Shown piece after piece: positions 11,340 to 23,074 of a stretch of 64,000 nt of DNA. The notes below the pieces were generated by a model. That model was not told the origin of the DNA. It saw only the letters and a list, made by a program, of their open reading frames with translations, and did not search any database. The position numbers were made by a program, and so were the translations under genes. Within the stretch, counting starts at the first letter, position 1; every line of letters starts with the position of its first letter. This DNA comes from Nelumbo lutea (taxonomy: Eukaryota > Streptophyta > Magnoliopsida > Proteales > Nelumbonaceae): contig JAKGHH010000001.1 in the NCBI GenBank assembly GCA_022828595.1, forward strand, positions 124,012,999 through 124,076,998. Reading direction: 5' to 3'.

Positions 11340-12535
11340 GGTAGTATCGCCTTAAGTTAACAATGTTCCATGCTCGGGGTACTTGTTTGCCTTCCAAGGT
11401 TTCGAGCTTGTATGCCCCCCGTGTGCTTTCTTTACTCTATAGGGCCCTTCCCAATTTGGTCCAAGTTTGCCCACGCCAGGTTCGGGCATCATAATCTTAC
11501 GGAGAACCAGGATGTCGACTCAGAAGCTTCATTTTTTTACTCTGGCATTGTAGTATCGAGCTACCTGTTGCTAATAGGCCGTTGTCCGGATGTGCGCGAG
11601 GTCTCTTACCTCGTTCAGTAGGTCGAGGTTGGTTCGTAACTCGTCTCCATTTGTCTGATCATCATATGTTTCTAGTCGCAGTGTAGGTACTTCGATTTCC
11701 GCTGGGATTACCGTTTCAGTGCCGTAGGTGAGGTTGAAGGTTGTTTCTCCCGTGGCGGTTTTTTCTGTAGTCCGGTGAGCTCATAAAACACTTGGTAGCT
11801 CGTCCGCCCACAACCCTTTAGCTCGGTCTAGAAGTGCTTTCAGTCTGCGCAGGATGGCTCTGTTCATTACTTCTGTCTAACCGTTTGCCTGTGGGTGCGC
11901 GATCGATGTGAAGTTCTGACGAATTCCCATATTATGACACCATTCTTGGAACTCGATATCCTCAAATTGCTTGCCATTGTCGGAGATCAGTACCCGAAGT
12001 AGCCTGAAGCGACATACTATGTTCTTCCAAAAGAAGTTCTGTATGTTTCGGGTTGTAACTGTTGCTAGAGGTTCAGCTTCTATCCACTTTGTGAAGTAAT
12101 CTACTGCCACTACTAGGAACTTTCTCCCACCTGTTGCTGGCGGGAATGGCCCCAGGAGGTCGATGCCCCATTGCGCAAAGGGCCATGGGCTAGTGAGGTA
12201 TTTGAGGTTGGAAGTAGGTTGATGGTGGATATTGGCGTGCTTCTAACACTTATCGCATTTCTAACGAGCTCGACGGCTTCTGCCTTCATCATTGGCCAGT
12301 AGTATCCTTCTCGAAGTGCTTTTTGGGCGAGGGCTCTGCCCCCCAGGTGTCCACCGCACAGACCTTCATGAGTGTCACAGAGTACGAGCTCAGCTTCGGC
12401 AGGTCGCAGGCAACGCAAGTAGGGGAGCGTGTAGGACCGTCGATACAACCGTTCGTCAATTATGACGTATTTGGCTGCCTGGCGCTGCACCCTCTTAGCT
12501 GCATTGCGATATGCAGGGAGAGTTCCATCTAGCAA
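11340..12535 (-). pseudogene. Gypsy-2 integrase, broken
   Basis: Integrase of a Ty3/gypsy element, which joins the cDNA to host DNA. The zinc-binding (H2C2) part lies at about 12450-12240 (DTHEGLCGGHLGGRALAQKA, then YYWPMM). The catalytic core is at 12110-11877 with VDYFTKWIEAEPLA, LISDNGKQFE and AHPQANG. The C-terminal module, ending near VPRAWN at about 11370, can still be followed. A frame break separates the zinc and core parts and the C-terminal part has stops. Gene order below it (antisense gene, purine tract, LTR) fits a pol whose last domain is integrase. Confidence 0.8.
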
Positions 12536-12599
12536 GAAGCTCGCGAGTGGGTCAGTCTAGCTCGGCTTTGCTTCAAGGACGGGAGCGACCTCCTCTACC

Positions 12600-13804
12600 C
12601 CACCAAGAATGCTACTAGCGAGGTAAGTCATCTATGTACACGGTTCTCATGGTATTGTGACTCGTGCTGGCTAACCGGGACAGAGCATCGGCCTCAATGT
12701 TCTCTGACCTCGGGATTTGCCTGATGAAGTGTGACTGGAAGTTGAGTAGGGCCTCTTTTACTTTCGCTAAGTATGCGATCATGGAGAGCTCGCGTGCTTC
12801 ATACTTGCCCGTAACCTGGTTAACCACGAGCTGGGAATCGCTACAAATGACTATGTGCTTTGCTCTTACCTTTTGCGCTAGGTTCAGCCCGGCTATCAGT
12901 GCCTCATACTCTACCTTGTTGTTGGATGCCGCAAACTCAAAGCGTATAATGGATGTATTCCAATTTTAGTGGACCAACCACTTGGCCACATAAAGACTAT
13001 TCCAGCCCGCTGGCCGCTACTATGGTTTGAGGAGCCAATCTACGTGAAGGAATCCAGTTGCTCCATAAAGCCATACCCAGTTCACGCTCGGACCTAATTA
13101 GAGATGAGATTGCACACCATTTGGCTAGTTTACTTTCACCGGGTTCAGAACTTTAGTTGGCTTGGGAGCTTCGGGTTCATCTTGAACTGGGGATTCGTTT
13201 TGGGCTTCAACAACACTGCTCAGGGCACTTTTAGGCTAAAAATGTTGCGGAACTCGAAACGATAATAATTCTGGCTAAGGCTAGGGCCTTAATGGTCAGT
13301 CCGTGGTTTTGTACTGGAGGTCGTACTCGCTGAGCCTCGCGAGGCCCACTTCGTAAGTCTCCGACCGAAAACCCTTAGTGCTTAGAGTAAGACTTGTCTT
13401 AACGATGATTTGCGTCTAGTATCCAACAATAATGCGACGACGGTGTGTTGTGAAGCTATGTGGAAAATACGATTGCTAGAGTTTCCGAGCTTGAAATCCA
13501 CTAGTTGCGTATGCTATATCTTTTCTATTCTTGTAGGTATCTCATCTCATACTCCGTATAGGAAATTTTACTTAACATAATAGACGGGGCCGCTGTACCC
13601 GATCTACTTCCTTTATTAGTACCGAACTTACCCATCTCGTCGCTCACCGAGAGGTATAATGTTTCTTAAGACCTCACTCCTCCTCCAGCGTCTTAGCTCA
13701 AGGTTGGCATCGAGTGGGCGAGGGTAGGTCTTTAGCTCGTCGACACGCCGATCTTGGCCAATCTCGTTTACCATTCGAAACCCTTTGCCTTTGATTGCCT
13801 TAAA
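12600..13804 (-). pseudogene. Gypsy-2 RNase H and reverse transcriptase C-terminal remnant
   Basis: At 12970-12615 the minus strand encodes an RNase H-like domain similar to the one at 46.6-47.0 kb, with VVNQVTGKYEARE and EADALSRLAST. Above it, to the gap at 13805, degraded sequence matches the reverse transcriptase end, connection and first RNase H part of the element at 47.2-47.7 kb. Two RNase H-like stretches in tandem are a mark of the Tat lineage of plant Gypsy elements; the lineage assignment is inference. The 5' half of the element is lost at the gap. Confidence 0.7.
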
Positions 13805-13904
13805 NNNNNNNNNNNNNNNNNNNNNNNNNNNNNNNNNNNNNNNNNNNNNNNNNNNNNNNNNNNNNNNNNNNNNNNNNNNNNNNNNNNNNNNNNNNNNNNN
13901 NNNN
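13805..13904. other. Assembly gap of exactly 100 N
   Basis: A run of exactly 100 N is the usual placeholder for a gap of unknown size. Gypsy-2 lies to its left and Copia-1 reverse transcriptase to its right. The adjacency of the two should not be taken as an insertion site. Confidence 0.95.
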
Positions 13905-14332
13905 CAGCAATGAAGCCTTTGCGGCTGCTGCATATAGATATCTTCAGTAAGATCTCCATTTCAGGGAATGCAGTTTTGGACATCCATTTTCCAATCCTCA
14001 TTATCATAATATGGCTGCTACAACTATGAGGATCCTAATGGATTTAAGCATGACCCACAGGCGAAAAGGTTTCCTCATAATCGATGCCCTCTGCCGTATT
14101 GTGAGTGTACCCTTTCGCCACCAGACGAGCCTTACCGGTTCTCAACCTTACCATCGGGGCCCTTCTGTGTTTTTCCTTTTGTAAATCCATCTTGCAACCG
14201 ATTGCTTTTACCTCGGAGGGCGGATCTTACTAGAGTCCGGACTCCATTGGTCTCCATTGAGTCCATCTCTCTTCTCATGCCTTCCACCCATTTTTGGGAA
14301 TCTATGTCCAACTTTGCTTCCGTGTAAGTCAC
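13905..14332 (-). pseudogene. Copia-1 reverse transcriptase, N-terminal part
   Basis: Minus-strand sequence matching the plus-strand Copia-4 polymerase at 33.9-34.3 kb. It starts at the conserved TYTEAKLDIDSQKWVEGMR, runs through a broken RLVAKGYTQ region, and ends at the residues corresponding to GFIA where the gap begins. Frameshifts near 14220 break the frame. The catalytic YVDD part, RNase H and 3' LTR of this element are not in the window. Confidence 0.8.
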
Positions 14333-15868
14333 AGGATCCTCCTCACCTAGTCAAGGTTTCCACCAGGTAGATTATCCTGGTTCAATAACCATATAATGGA
14401 CTGGTGGCCGGGATTACCGAGTGGATCTTCTAGGTTGGTCACTACCTGGAACTTGTGGGACATCTCCCACTGCTCCTGAAGCTCTCCTCATCAATAAACA
14501 ACTTCCTGACGATGGGTGTCCAGGATATAGTCGGTTTCCAAGAATTGCGCATTATGACTGCAGAACACTTTCTGCTCACTTGGGTATTAGAATAGGTAAC
14601 CTACAGAGCCTCTTGGGTAGGCCTACAAATAGGCAACGGCTGGTCTTGGATTCCAACTTGTCTGCACTCGTTCTCTTAAACGTGTTGCTGGACAACCCCA
14701 AATCTTCAAGTGTCTGACACTTTGGTTTCTTTCCGGTCCAAAGTTCATATGGAGTATTCGGAACCGATTTGGTTGGAACCCGATTTCAGCACATAAATCG
14801 CAGTCTCTAATTGGTTAACCCCAAAAGGATGTGGGTTAACTCTGAATGTATGAGAAGCGACCGGACCATATCCAATAAGGTCCTATTCCTCCTCTCCGAA
14901 ACACCGTTAAGTTGTGGTGTAGCAGGAGGAGCTAATTGTGATACTATCCCATTGTCCCTTAAATGTAGTTCCCTAAATTCTGTCAGAGAGGATACTCGCC
15001 ACCTCGATCTGATCGAAGGGCCTTAATTTCTCTCCCTAACTGGTTGTCTCGACCTCTTGTCTAAACTCTTTGAACTTTTCAAAGGATTCAGACTTGTGTC
15101 TCATTAGGTACACGTAACCGTATCGTGAAAAATCATCTGTGAAGGTGATGAAAAACACGTGTTGATTTTGTGTCCTAACACTCAGGGGACCACATACATC
15201 AGTATGTATTAGGTCAAGTGTGCTTATACATCTTTCAGGCTTACCGATAAATGGCCATTTCGTCATCTTGCTTTGTAGGCAAGGCTCACAAGTGGGAAGA
15301 TCTTCTACAGTTATAAAATCCAAAGGACCATCCTTTACCAACCTTGTGATTCGGTCAACACTGATGGGGCCAAGTCGATAATGCCACAGACACGTGGGAT
15401 TAACTGTATCATGGGCTCTCTTCTTGGGGATTTCAGCTGACGTAGTTTCGGTTATGTTAGTTTCTAGAGAAGGATGTAGAACATATAGATCGTTCTCTAG
15501 TTCCCCGTATGCAATGAATCTGTTGTTTCTTTTTAACAGTAATCGTATTACTAAAGAAGACAGAATAACCATCTGCACACAGTTTTGAGACAGAAATCAA
15601 ATTTCTCCTTTAAATATTTTGTACATAAAGACAGTCTTTCAGTTACAATTATTCCTTCTCTAAAATTTAATTCCACGGTTTTCCGATGGCCGCGGCTGCC
15701 AACAGTTGCAGTAGTCCCTAAGAAGAGTGTGACTTCTCCTTCACTTCAGCCTTCTGCTTACCTTGAACCCCTGTAGTGAGTTACAAGCATGAGTCGAAGC
15801 CCCGGAGTCATTACACCAGGATGCAGAAGCTACCAACAAATTGGTTTCTACACCACATGTTTCGAAAG
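14333..15868 (-). pseudogene. Copia-1 protease, pre-integrase and integrase
   Basis: Domains on the minus strand: an aspartic protease remnant near 15780-15850 (DSGASTHACNS), the GAG-pre-integrase and zinc part at 15578-15190 (LWHYRLG, then CEPCLQSKM), and the integrase core from 15190 down to about 14720 ([30 protein letters not shown]). The order protease-integrase-reverse transcriptase is diagnostic of Ty1/copia. Several stops and frame changes are present between 15036 and 14400. It aligns with 32.4-33.86 kb of Copia-4, in opposite orientation. Confidence 0.8.
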
Positions 15869-16672
15869 TTACCTTTCTTGGATTCCAGCGTAGGCAGGAC
15901 AGTTCCTTTTCCAGTGGCCGGTCTTCTTGCAGAAGTGACAGGCATCCGATGCTTTTTTCTTGCTTCTGCTTCTTGCTCTTAGTGGCTTTCTTTCTGAGGC
16001 TTCTTTGCCTTCCTCTTTCTCTGGCCTGGTCTTGCCAGCTTCAACAAGCATGGCTACAGGCTCATCCTTTCTAAGATCAGTTCTTCAGCTCTTTGCAACA
16101 TATTGGCTGCAGGCTCTGTGTTAACTGGACATTCAGCTTGTTCATGTTATAGTTCATGATGAAACGGATTAAAGGAAGGAGGCAAAGAGTTAAGGATAGC
16201 ATCTATCTGGGTAGCAAAGTCCAGCCCAATCCAAGAGCCTCCAATTCGGTTGATGCTAATCCATCATCCGAAGACAATGGTCATGAACTTGTTGACCCTT
16301 GGACATTTGTGCGGTCATGAACTATTTCAAGACCTTTTGTTGAGTAGAACGATTATGCTCTTCATACATTGTCCTGAGACTATCCAATATGTCTTTAGCA
16401 AGTTCGATATGATCGAACTGCCTCTGTATCGGGTTGTCTAAGGAGGCAATGATGTAACACCGGGAAAGGGAGTTTTTCTCCTCCCATTCTTGATAGTCTC
16501 TCCTTCGGGCCTCAGAAACCCTATCACCCGGACACTCCGGGGCAGGATTCTTTGCCACTTTGTCCAGCTTTTCAGAAGCTAGGACCAGCATAAGGTTCCT
16601 GTACCAATCAGCATAGTTTGGGCCCTTCAACTTGTTGTCATCAAGCAGTTTTGCAAAAGATCCGTTTGCCAT
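15869..16672 (-). pseudogene. Copia-1 gag
   Basis: Start codon at 16672 opens MANGSFAKLLDDNKL, followed by a capsid-like region (NYADWYRNLML, DNPIQRQFD). The frame breaks near 16320. A CCHC zinc knuckle is intact at about 15960-15920 (CHFCKKTGHWKRNC), preceded by a Lys-rich stretch. This copy keeps the bases missing from Copia-4 gag and the knuckle cysteine that Copia-4 has lost. Confidence 0.8.
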
Positions 16673-18164
16673 TTTCTAATAAAAGAGCAAACATCAGTCC
16701 ACAACCTAATTTGATTCATGTTCATTTCATAGATATGGATTTTAATCTACGATCCATTTCCATTTATTCGTCTATGAGATTTTCCTCCTTTCTCAGTGAA
16801 GGAGACTACGGGTTGTCTCTGGAAATGTGGGAAATCACATAGGGTGCAAGGAGCCAACTGTTTCAGCTGCATAACCCCACCACCTTCCTGTGAAGGATCA
16901 CATCCACTAATCATATGAGTTTTCCCTTTGGCCTCTGCCAGACAAGGTTCAGAGCCATTTTCAGGTAAACCTTTCTGTCCAGTGAGTGCTTACCCATCAT
17001 ATTCGTGAACGCCAAGGTACCGTGAGAGACTTCCCATTTTCTGGTGAAGCCCCTCCCACATCGGTCTATGACGCCCCTATCATCTTATGAAACACTCAGA
17101 CAAGCCCAACAGCAAATGGATAGCCCATTTTTCTGGTGCGTTTCCTCTATTACTGAAGGACCCAGCCTCATGCTAATGATGGAAGGCCTTGTAGAGAGTT
17201 CATCATATGAATCTCCCTATCACATACACTCATATTAGCTGGAGGGAACAAAATTAACGCCCGTAGTTTGATTTAGGTCAAACCCAAAGTGGCTCCCACT
17301 GACTTTCATAAAGTCCAAATTTCGGTGGGCCTTAAATCGGCTTAGGTTCCACACGCAAACCTCCTTGATGAGGTCTGGGGCCCACCACTGAGGGAAGTCA
17401 TCCAATGACCCAAAAGGGACACGCATGGCCAATGATGTGCATTCAAGCCATGGTGTGCGCAAGAGCCACTGTTGAGTGAGGCATGGGCCAAGTACTTATG
17501 GGCCCATGTACGCAGCACATCACACATCCATACATCACATGTAGGGATAAATTGATCCAATCCAATTAATTATCTGTAAGGGCCCCGTTGGAAGCCCGTT
17601 TAAAATTCCATAATATTAACCATTAATATTATCTAGGTATATGGGCTGAAAATTAGGGGTTTTAAAAAAAAAACCCCCCCCAATTCGGCCCATATAAGCT
17701 TATTTCCTTTAAAATGGGCTTTTGCAGTTTTAACTATTTAAAACTGGGCCTTTACAGGCTGGGCCGAATTAACCATTTAATTAAATATCAATCCTTAGGC
17801 CCATTAGTGGGAAATTAGGGCTCACTTTCAGCATTGATTAAACCCTAGAATTGGTCCAAACAGTTTTGAACCAATCTTGGTTCGAATGGGTCTAGTGTTT
17901 GATTTTTAATTAAATCCTTAATTCAAGAAAATAATCTGAAATTAAATACTGATAAAAGGAAAAACAAGAATCAGTCAAACAGGGTTGTTCGCACAATCCT
18001 TCCTGCAAAACAGAGGTTAGATCACAGAAATGCAGTTTCACAAACTGCAAATCACAGATAGCATTTCCCTTATCTGCGAAATCTCCTTCTCTGCGCCGCC
18101 ATCTTCGATCAAAAATAAAATAAATAGAAATCCTATTTCTAGTAATAATTACATCAGATCGAAT
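16673..18164 (-). mobile_element. Copia-1 leader, inner part
   Basis: Long untranslated leader between primer site and gag, collinear with 30176-31621 of Copia-4 in reverse. Similarity ends abruptly after ATCAGATCGAAT at 18164. The missing outer part (primer site and 5' LTR) is found in opposite orientation at 23075-25320. Confidence 0.85.
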
Positions 18165-20120
18165 TTCACACTTGAAATATAAATAAGGGACTAATATGTT
18201 TGAACATTTTAGTGACTTTTAAGCTTTGATAAATCAATTGACTACTATTAATTAAATCTGGATGATGAAGTGCAGGGCTTGTTATTACTTAGTTCTTTGC
18301 TTGACAATTGGGAAACCTTGGTGGTTTCAGTCAATAACTCAACCCCTAATAACATAGTAACCATGGACACAATCAAAGATGCCTTATTGAATGAAGAGTT
18401 CAAGAGGAAAGAACAAGGAACTTACTCATAATCTCAAGCTATTGTGATAGAAAAGAAAGAAAGTCGGGGAAGAAGTAAGAGCAAAGGTCCCCTCAACAAA
18501 TATGATAAATCTAGAGAGGAATCCATGTCCAAGAAAAATATTATTTGCCATCACTGTAATAAACCAAGACATTACAAGAAGAATGCATGATCTAAAAAGT
18601 CAAAGAAAAAGGTAAAGGTAAGAAAGAAGAAAGAGATACTACAACAGTTGCGGTCGAGGGTGATATCATTATTGTTTGTGATGATAACTATGTCAACTTT
18701 GCATGCCCAAATAGTAGTTGAGTTAAAGACTCGAGTGCTTCCTTTCATTTTACTCCCCATGGTGAATTTTTCACATCTTATATTATAGCTGATTTTGGAC
18801 ATATTCGTATGGGGAATGCTAGTGCATCCATGATTGTTGGCATGGGAGATATTTGTTTAGATACCAATACCGGTTGTAAATTGCTTTCGAAAAATGTTAG
18901 ACATGTTCCTGATATCCGCCTAAATCTTATTTCCACTAGTAGGTTTGATGATGAAAGTTATGCAAACACATTAAATAATGGAAAATGGAAACTCAATTGG
19001 GCTTCACTCATTGCGGCAAAGGGAAAGAAGCATAATACCCTTTATGTGGTGCAAGCAAGGTTTACAAAGGAGAGGTAAATGCAATTCATGGTTCATCCAT
19101 TGAGCTTTAACACTAGAGGCTTGGGCATTTGAGTGAAAAAGGGCTTTAGATACTTTGTAGAGAAAATCTTCTTCTTGATGTGAAATGTATGCCTTTTGAA
19201 ACTTGTGTACATTGCACTTAGCTAGCAAATAGAGTAGAGTTGCATTTCATAAATTTCCTCCATCTAGAAGGCCTCATGTTTTAGATTTAGTTCAAACTAA
19301 TGTTTGTTATATGAAAGATAGATCACTTGGTAGTGCATTATATTTTGTGACATTCATTGATGATCACTCTAAAAAAGTGTGGACCAAGGATCAGGTATTG
19401 GATGTTTTCAAGTATTTTCATGCTAAAGTTGAAAGAGAAACAAGGAAAAAGTTGAAGTGCATTCAAATTGATAATAACGGTGAATATAAGGTTCATTTTG
19501 AAGAATATTATAGGATTCATGGTATCAGGCCTGAGAAAAGTGTGCCTAAGACTCCTTAACACAATGGAGTAGTAGAGAGAAGGAATAGAACAATCATTGA
19601 CAGAATCAGATGTATGCTCTCTTATACCAAGTTACCCAAATCCTTTTGGGTGAGGCTATGAGAACTGCAGATGACATCATCAACCTTTCCCCTTCAGTTT
19701 CTTTGAATGGAGATACTCTAGAGAGAGTTTAGACAAGGAAAGTCATACCATACAATCATTTGAAAGTGTTTGGTTGTAGGACATTTGTTCATGTTTCTAG
19801 ATATAAAAGATCCAAGCTTGATGACAAGGCTAAACAATGCATTTTCTTAGGTTATGGCCATGAAGAGTTTGGGTACAAGTTATGGGATCCAATGGACAAG
19901 AAAGTGATCAGAAGCATAGATATTGTATTTCTTGAGGATCAAACATTTGAAGATATAGAGAAAATTGAGAAACCAAAATCCTCTATTGATGTTCTAGTCA
20001 ATTTGGTTCCAGTTTCTCCACCTACAATTGATGATGATCATGGGGGAGTTGTACCAAATGAACAAGATGATGTAGTTAATGATGAAGCTCCTGTAAATAA
20101 AAATACAAAGGAAGTATAGA
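18165..20120 (+). pseudogene. Copia-2 gag C-terminal part, protease and integrase
   Basis: Plus strand, many stops. Gag begins abruptly within the UBN2-type capsid region (LKYK, then DNWETLVVSVNNSTPNN and EEFKRKEQGT) and is followed by a zinc-knuckle remnant near 18545-18590 (CHHCNKPRHYKK). The pre-integrase region at 18809-19078 contains VRHVPDIRLNLIS. Integrase core pieces are at 19311-19559 (LYFVTFIDDHS, KCIQIDNNGEY). The integrase C-terminal module (VFGCRTFVHV, KQCIFLGYGHEEFGYKLW) is at 19760-20119. The matching gag N-terminus, primer site and LTR lie inverted at 25341-26438. Confidence 0.8.
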
Positions 20121-21692
20121 ATGAACAGGTACCTTTAGCCACTTCACCACAAGTTCAGCCTAGAAAATCCACCAGAGAGAGAAGACCTCACTAGGTATCC
20201 TCCACATGAATATGTGATGTTTATAGATGAGGGAGAACCAGACTTATCAAGAGGCTATATCACATGACAAGAAAGATGAATATCTGAAAAGCAATGCAAG
20301 AGGAATTAAAATACTTGCATGAGAATCATACCTATGACTTGGTAAAATAACCAAAAGGGAAAAGAGAACTCAAAAATAAATAAGTTTATAAACTAAAATC
20401 TGATGAGAGTTACTCATAACTAAAATACAAGGAAATGCTAGTTGTAAAGGGTTTTAGTCAGAAAAGGGTGTCCATTTAAAGAAATATTTTCTTCCATGGT
20501 GAGAATGTCTTCTATTTGAGTTGTACTTGGACTAGTTGCAAGTCTAAATTTGGAAGTTGAACAACTTGATGTGAAGACTGCTTTATTTCATGGTGATTTG
20601 AAAGAAACTTATATTAAGCAACCAGAAGGATTCAAAGAAAAAGTCAAAGAACATTTGGTGTGCAAGTTAAAGAAGAGCTTGTATAGGTTGAAATGAATGA
20701 CAAGGTAGTGGTACCATAAATTTGACTCCTTCATGGTTGATATTGGATACACCAGGAGTATTTCAGATCATTATGTATTTTTAAAGAAATTTTCTGATGG
20801 TAATTTCATTATTCTCTTGCTTTATGTTGATAATATATTGATAGTTGGTCATGATTATAAAAAGATTGATAGGTTGAAAAATGAGCTTAGCAAGTCCTTT
20901 GCAATGAAGGACTTGTGACCAACTTGACAGATTCTTGGTATGAAGATCTCTCAAGATAGACAAAATAGAAAGTTATGGTTATTCCAAAAAAAATATGTTG
21001 ATAAGGTTTTTGAGAGGTTCAACATGAGCAATGCAAAACCAGTTATTACTCCACTTGCAACTCATTTCAGGCTCAACACTAAACAATGTCCTATAAGTGA
21101 TAAAGACAAACCAAAAATGAAAAAAGTGTTTTATGCATCAATAATTGGAAGTTTAATGTATGCTATGGGTGTACGAGGCCAGACATTGCTCATGTTGTTG
21201 GTATAGTTAGATTCTTTTTAATCCAAGCAAAGAACATTGGATAGTAGTAAAATGGAAATTCAGGTATCTCAAAGGTACTTCTCAGATATGCTTATGCTTT
21301 GGGAATGGTAAAGTCATGTTGGATGTGTATACAAATGCAGACATGGATGGTAATGTTGACTCCTAAAAGTCCACTTCAGGATATTTAATGACTTTTACAG
21401 GGGAGCAATTTCATGGCGATCCAAACTTAAAAAATGTCTTGCATTGTCTACCATAGGGGCATAATATATTGCAACTACAAAAGCTTGTAAGGAGACCCTA
21501 TGGTTGAAAAAAGTTCTTACAAGAATTAGGCATGAAACAAGAAAGATATGTTCTCTATTGTGATAATCAAAGTGCTATCCATCTCTCTAAAAATCCAACT
21601 TTTCACTCAAAATCCAAACACATTGATGTAAGGTACCATTGGATTTGAGATGTATTGGATATGAAGTTGTTAAATATTGAGAAGATCCATAC
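20121..21692 (+). pseudogene. Copia-2 reverse transcriptase and RNase H
   Basis: Reverse transcriptase can be followed from about 20540 (LDVKTALFHGDLKE, read through changes) to 20960. The catalytic box reads LYVDNILIV, so the second aspartate of YVDD is asparagine and polymerisation should be lost. Downstream are SLMYAM and then RNase H ([27 protein letters not shown]). The frame is interrupted many times. The sequence stops at 21692, where the LTR of Copia-3 begins, so Copia-3 is inserted in its RNase H. Confidence 0.8.
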
Positions 21693-21934
21693 TGTAATCA
21701 TTCATGGAGAGAGAGAGAGATGAGAGAAAGAAAGAGAAAAACCTCCTTCTGGTTGCCACTAGTTCATTATTTTTATTAACTTAATATAAAAAGAATGAAA
21801 ATTACAAGTATGCCCCTGGCGACACTCCCTAGAAACAAACTAATAAGAAAGAAAAAAAAACTAACTGATAGCATCTTAAGAGGACAACCCACTAACAACA
21901 ACTATAAAATAACAATTAAATAATCCTCACAACA
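21693..21934 (-). mobile_element. Copia-3 3' LTR
   Basis: A short LTR of 242 bp, TGTAATCATTC to CTCACAACA, with TG/CA ends. A polypurine tract on the minus strand (21935-21945, TGAGGGGGAG) abuts it, marking it as the 3' LTR of a minus-strand element. It contains a short GA microsatellite near 21705-21730. Confidence 0.8.
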
Positions 21935-21959
21935 CTCCCCCTCAAGTTGGGCTGAATAT

Positions 21960-23074
21960 GTCTATCATGCCCAGCTTGTCACATAACTCATTGTGCTGCG
22001 AATATGAAAGCCTTTTTGTGAGGACGTTAATGAGTTGTTCCTTAGAGTTGACATAAGGGATGCAGATTTCCCTTTTTTTCCAATTTTTCCCTTATGAAGT
22101 GTTTGTCCACCTCGATGTGCTTGGTCCTCTCATGTAAGACAGGGTTGCTGGCGATGTTAATGGCTACTTTATTGTCACAATAAGGAGACATGAGATTATG
22201 AATAACAACTCCAAGCTCCCCTAGAAGATTCTTTAGCCAAAGGACTTCAGCCACCCCATGTGCCATAGCTCTATATTCAGCTTCAACACTTGACCATGCT
22301 ACCATACTTTGTTAATAGGTTTCCTCCCACAAATGTACAATACCCACTCGTGGACTTTCTGTCATCCACAACACCTGCCCAATCAGCATCTGTAAAGACT
22401 TTCACCTTTAGGTGATTATGTTTATTAAATAGTAGACCTATTCCGGGATACTTTTTCAAGTATCTAAGAACTCTCTCAGCTACCTCCATGTGTGATTTCT
22501 TAGGAGACTGCATGAATTGTCTTAGAACCCCAATTGAATAGGCAATGCCTAGATGAGTTATGGACAAATAAATCGGCTTTCCCACTAACCTTTGGAGTTG
22601 TTTCACATCTTTCAGAGGTTCACCATCACAATCACCCAACTTGTGGTCAACATCCATGGGAGTATCTACTGGCCTTGCACTTAATTTGCTTGTGTCCTGT
22701 AATAGATCAAGGGTGTATTTCCTTTGAGAATGAAGATACCCTTTTTTGATCAGGCGACTTCAATTCCAAGGAAATACTTCAGGGGACCTAAATCTTTCAC
22801 TTCAAATTTAGATGCAAGGAATTGTTTCAATTTTTGTATTTTTGAAATCCAACTTCTTGTAATGATGATATCATCCACATACACTATGAATACAACAACA
22901 TATTCCTGACATCTCTTCACAAAGAGTGTATGATCAGACTAACATTGTTTGAATCCCATCTGCTGAACTGCCATGTGAAACTTTCTGAACCAAGCTCTGG
23001 GAGATTGTTTTAAATCATAAAGAGACTTTCTCAACTTGCACACCTTATTTTCAGTTTTCTTTGTTAGACAGTTT
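21960..23074 (-). pseudogene. Copia-3 RNase H and reverse transcriptase, partial
   Basis: On the minus strand, from 23074 downward: reverse transcriptase residues (KLRKSLYDLKQSPRAWF near 22990), then the connection and RNase H (VFTDADWAGVVDDRKSTSGY at about 22400, SVEAEYRAMAHG at about 22285, CDNKVAINIASNP and RTKHIEVDKHFIRE at about 22180-22080). The frame is broken near 22300. Its 5' part is cut off at 23075 by the Copia-1 LTR. Confidence 0.85.
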
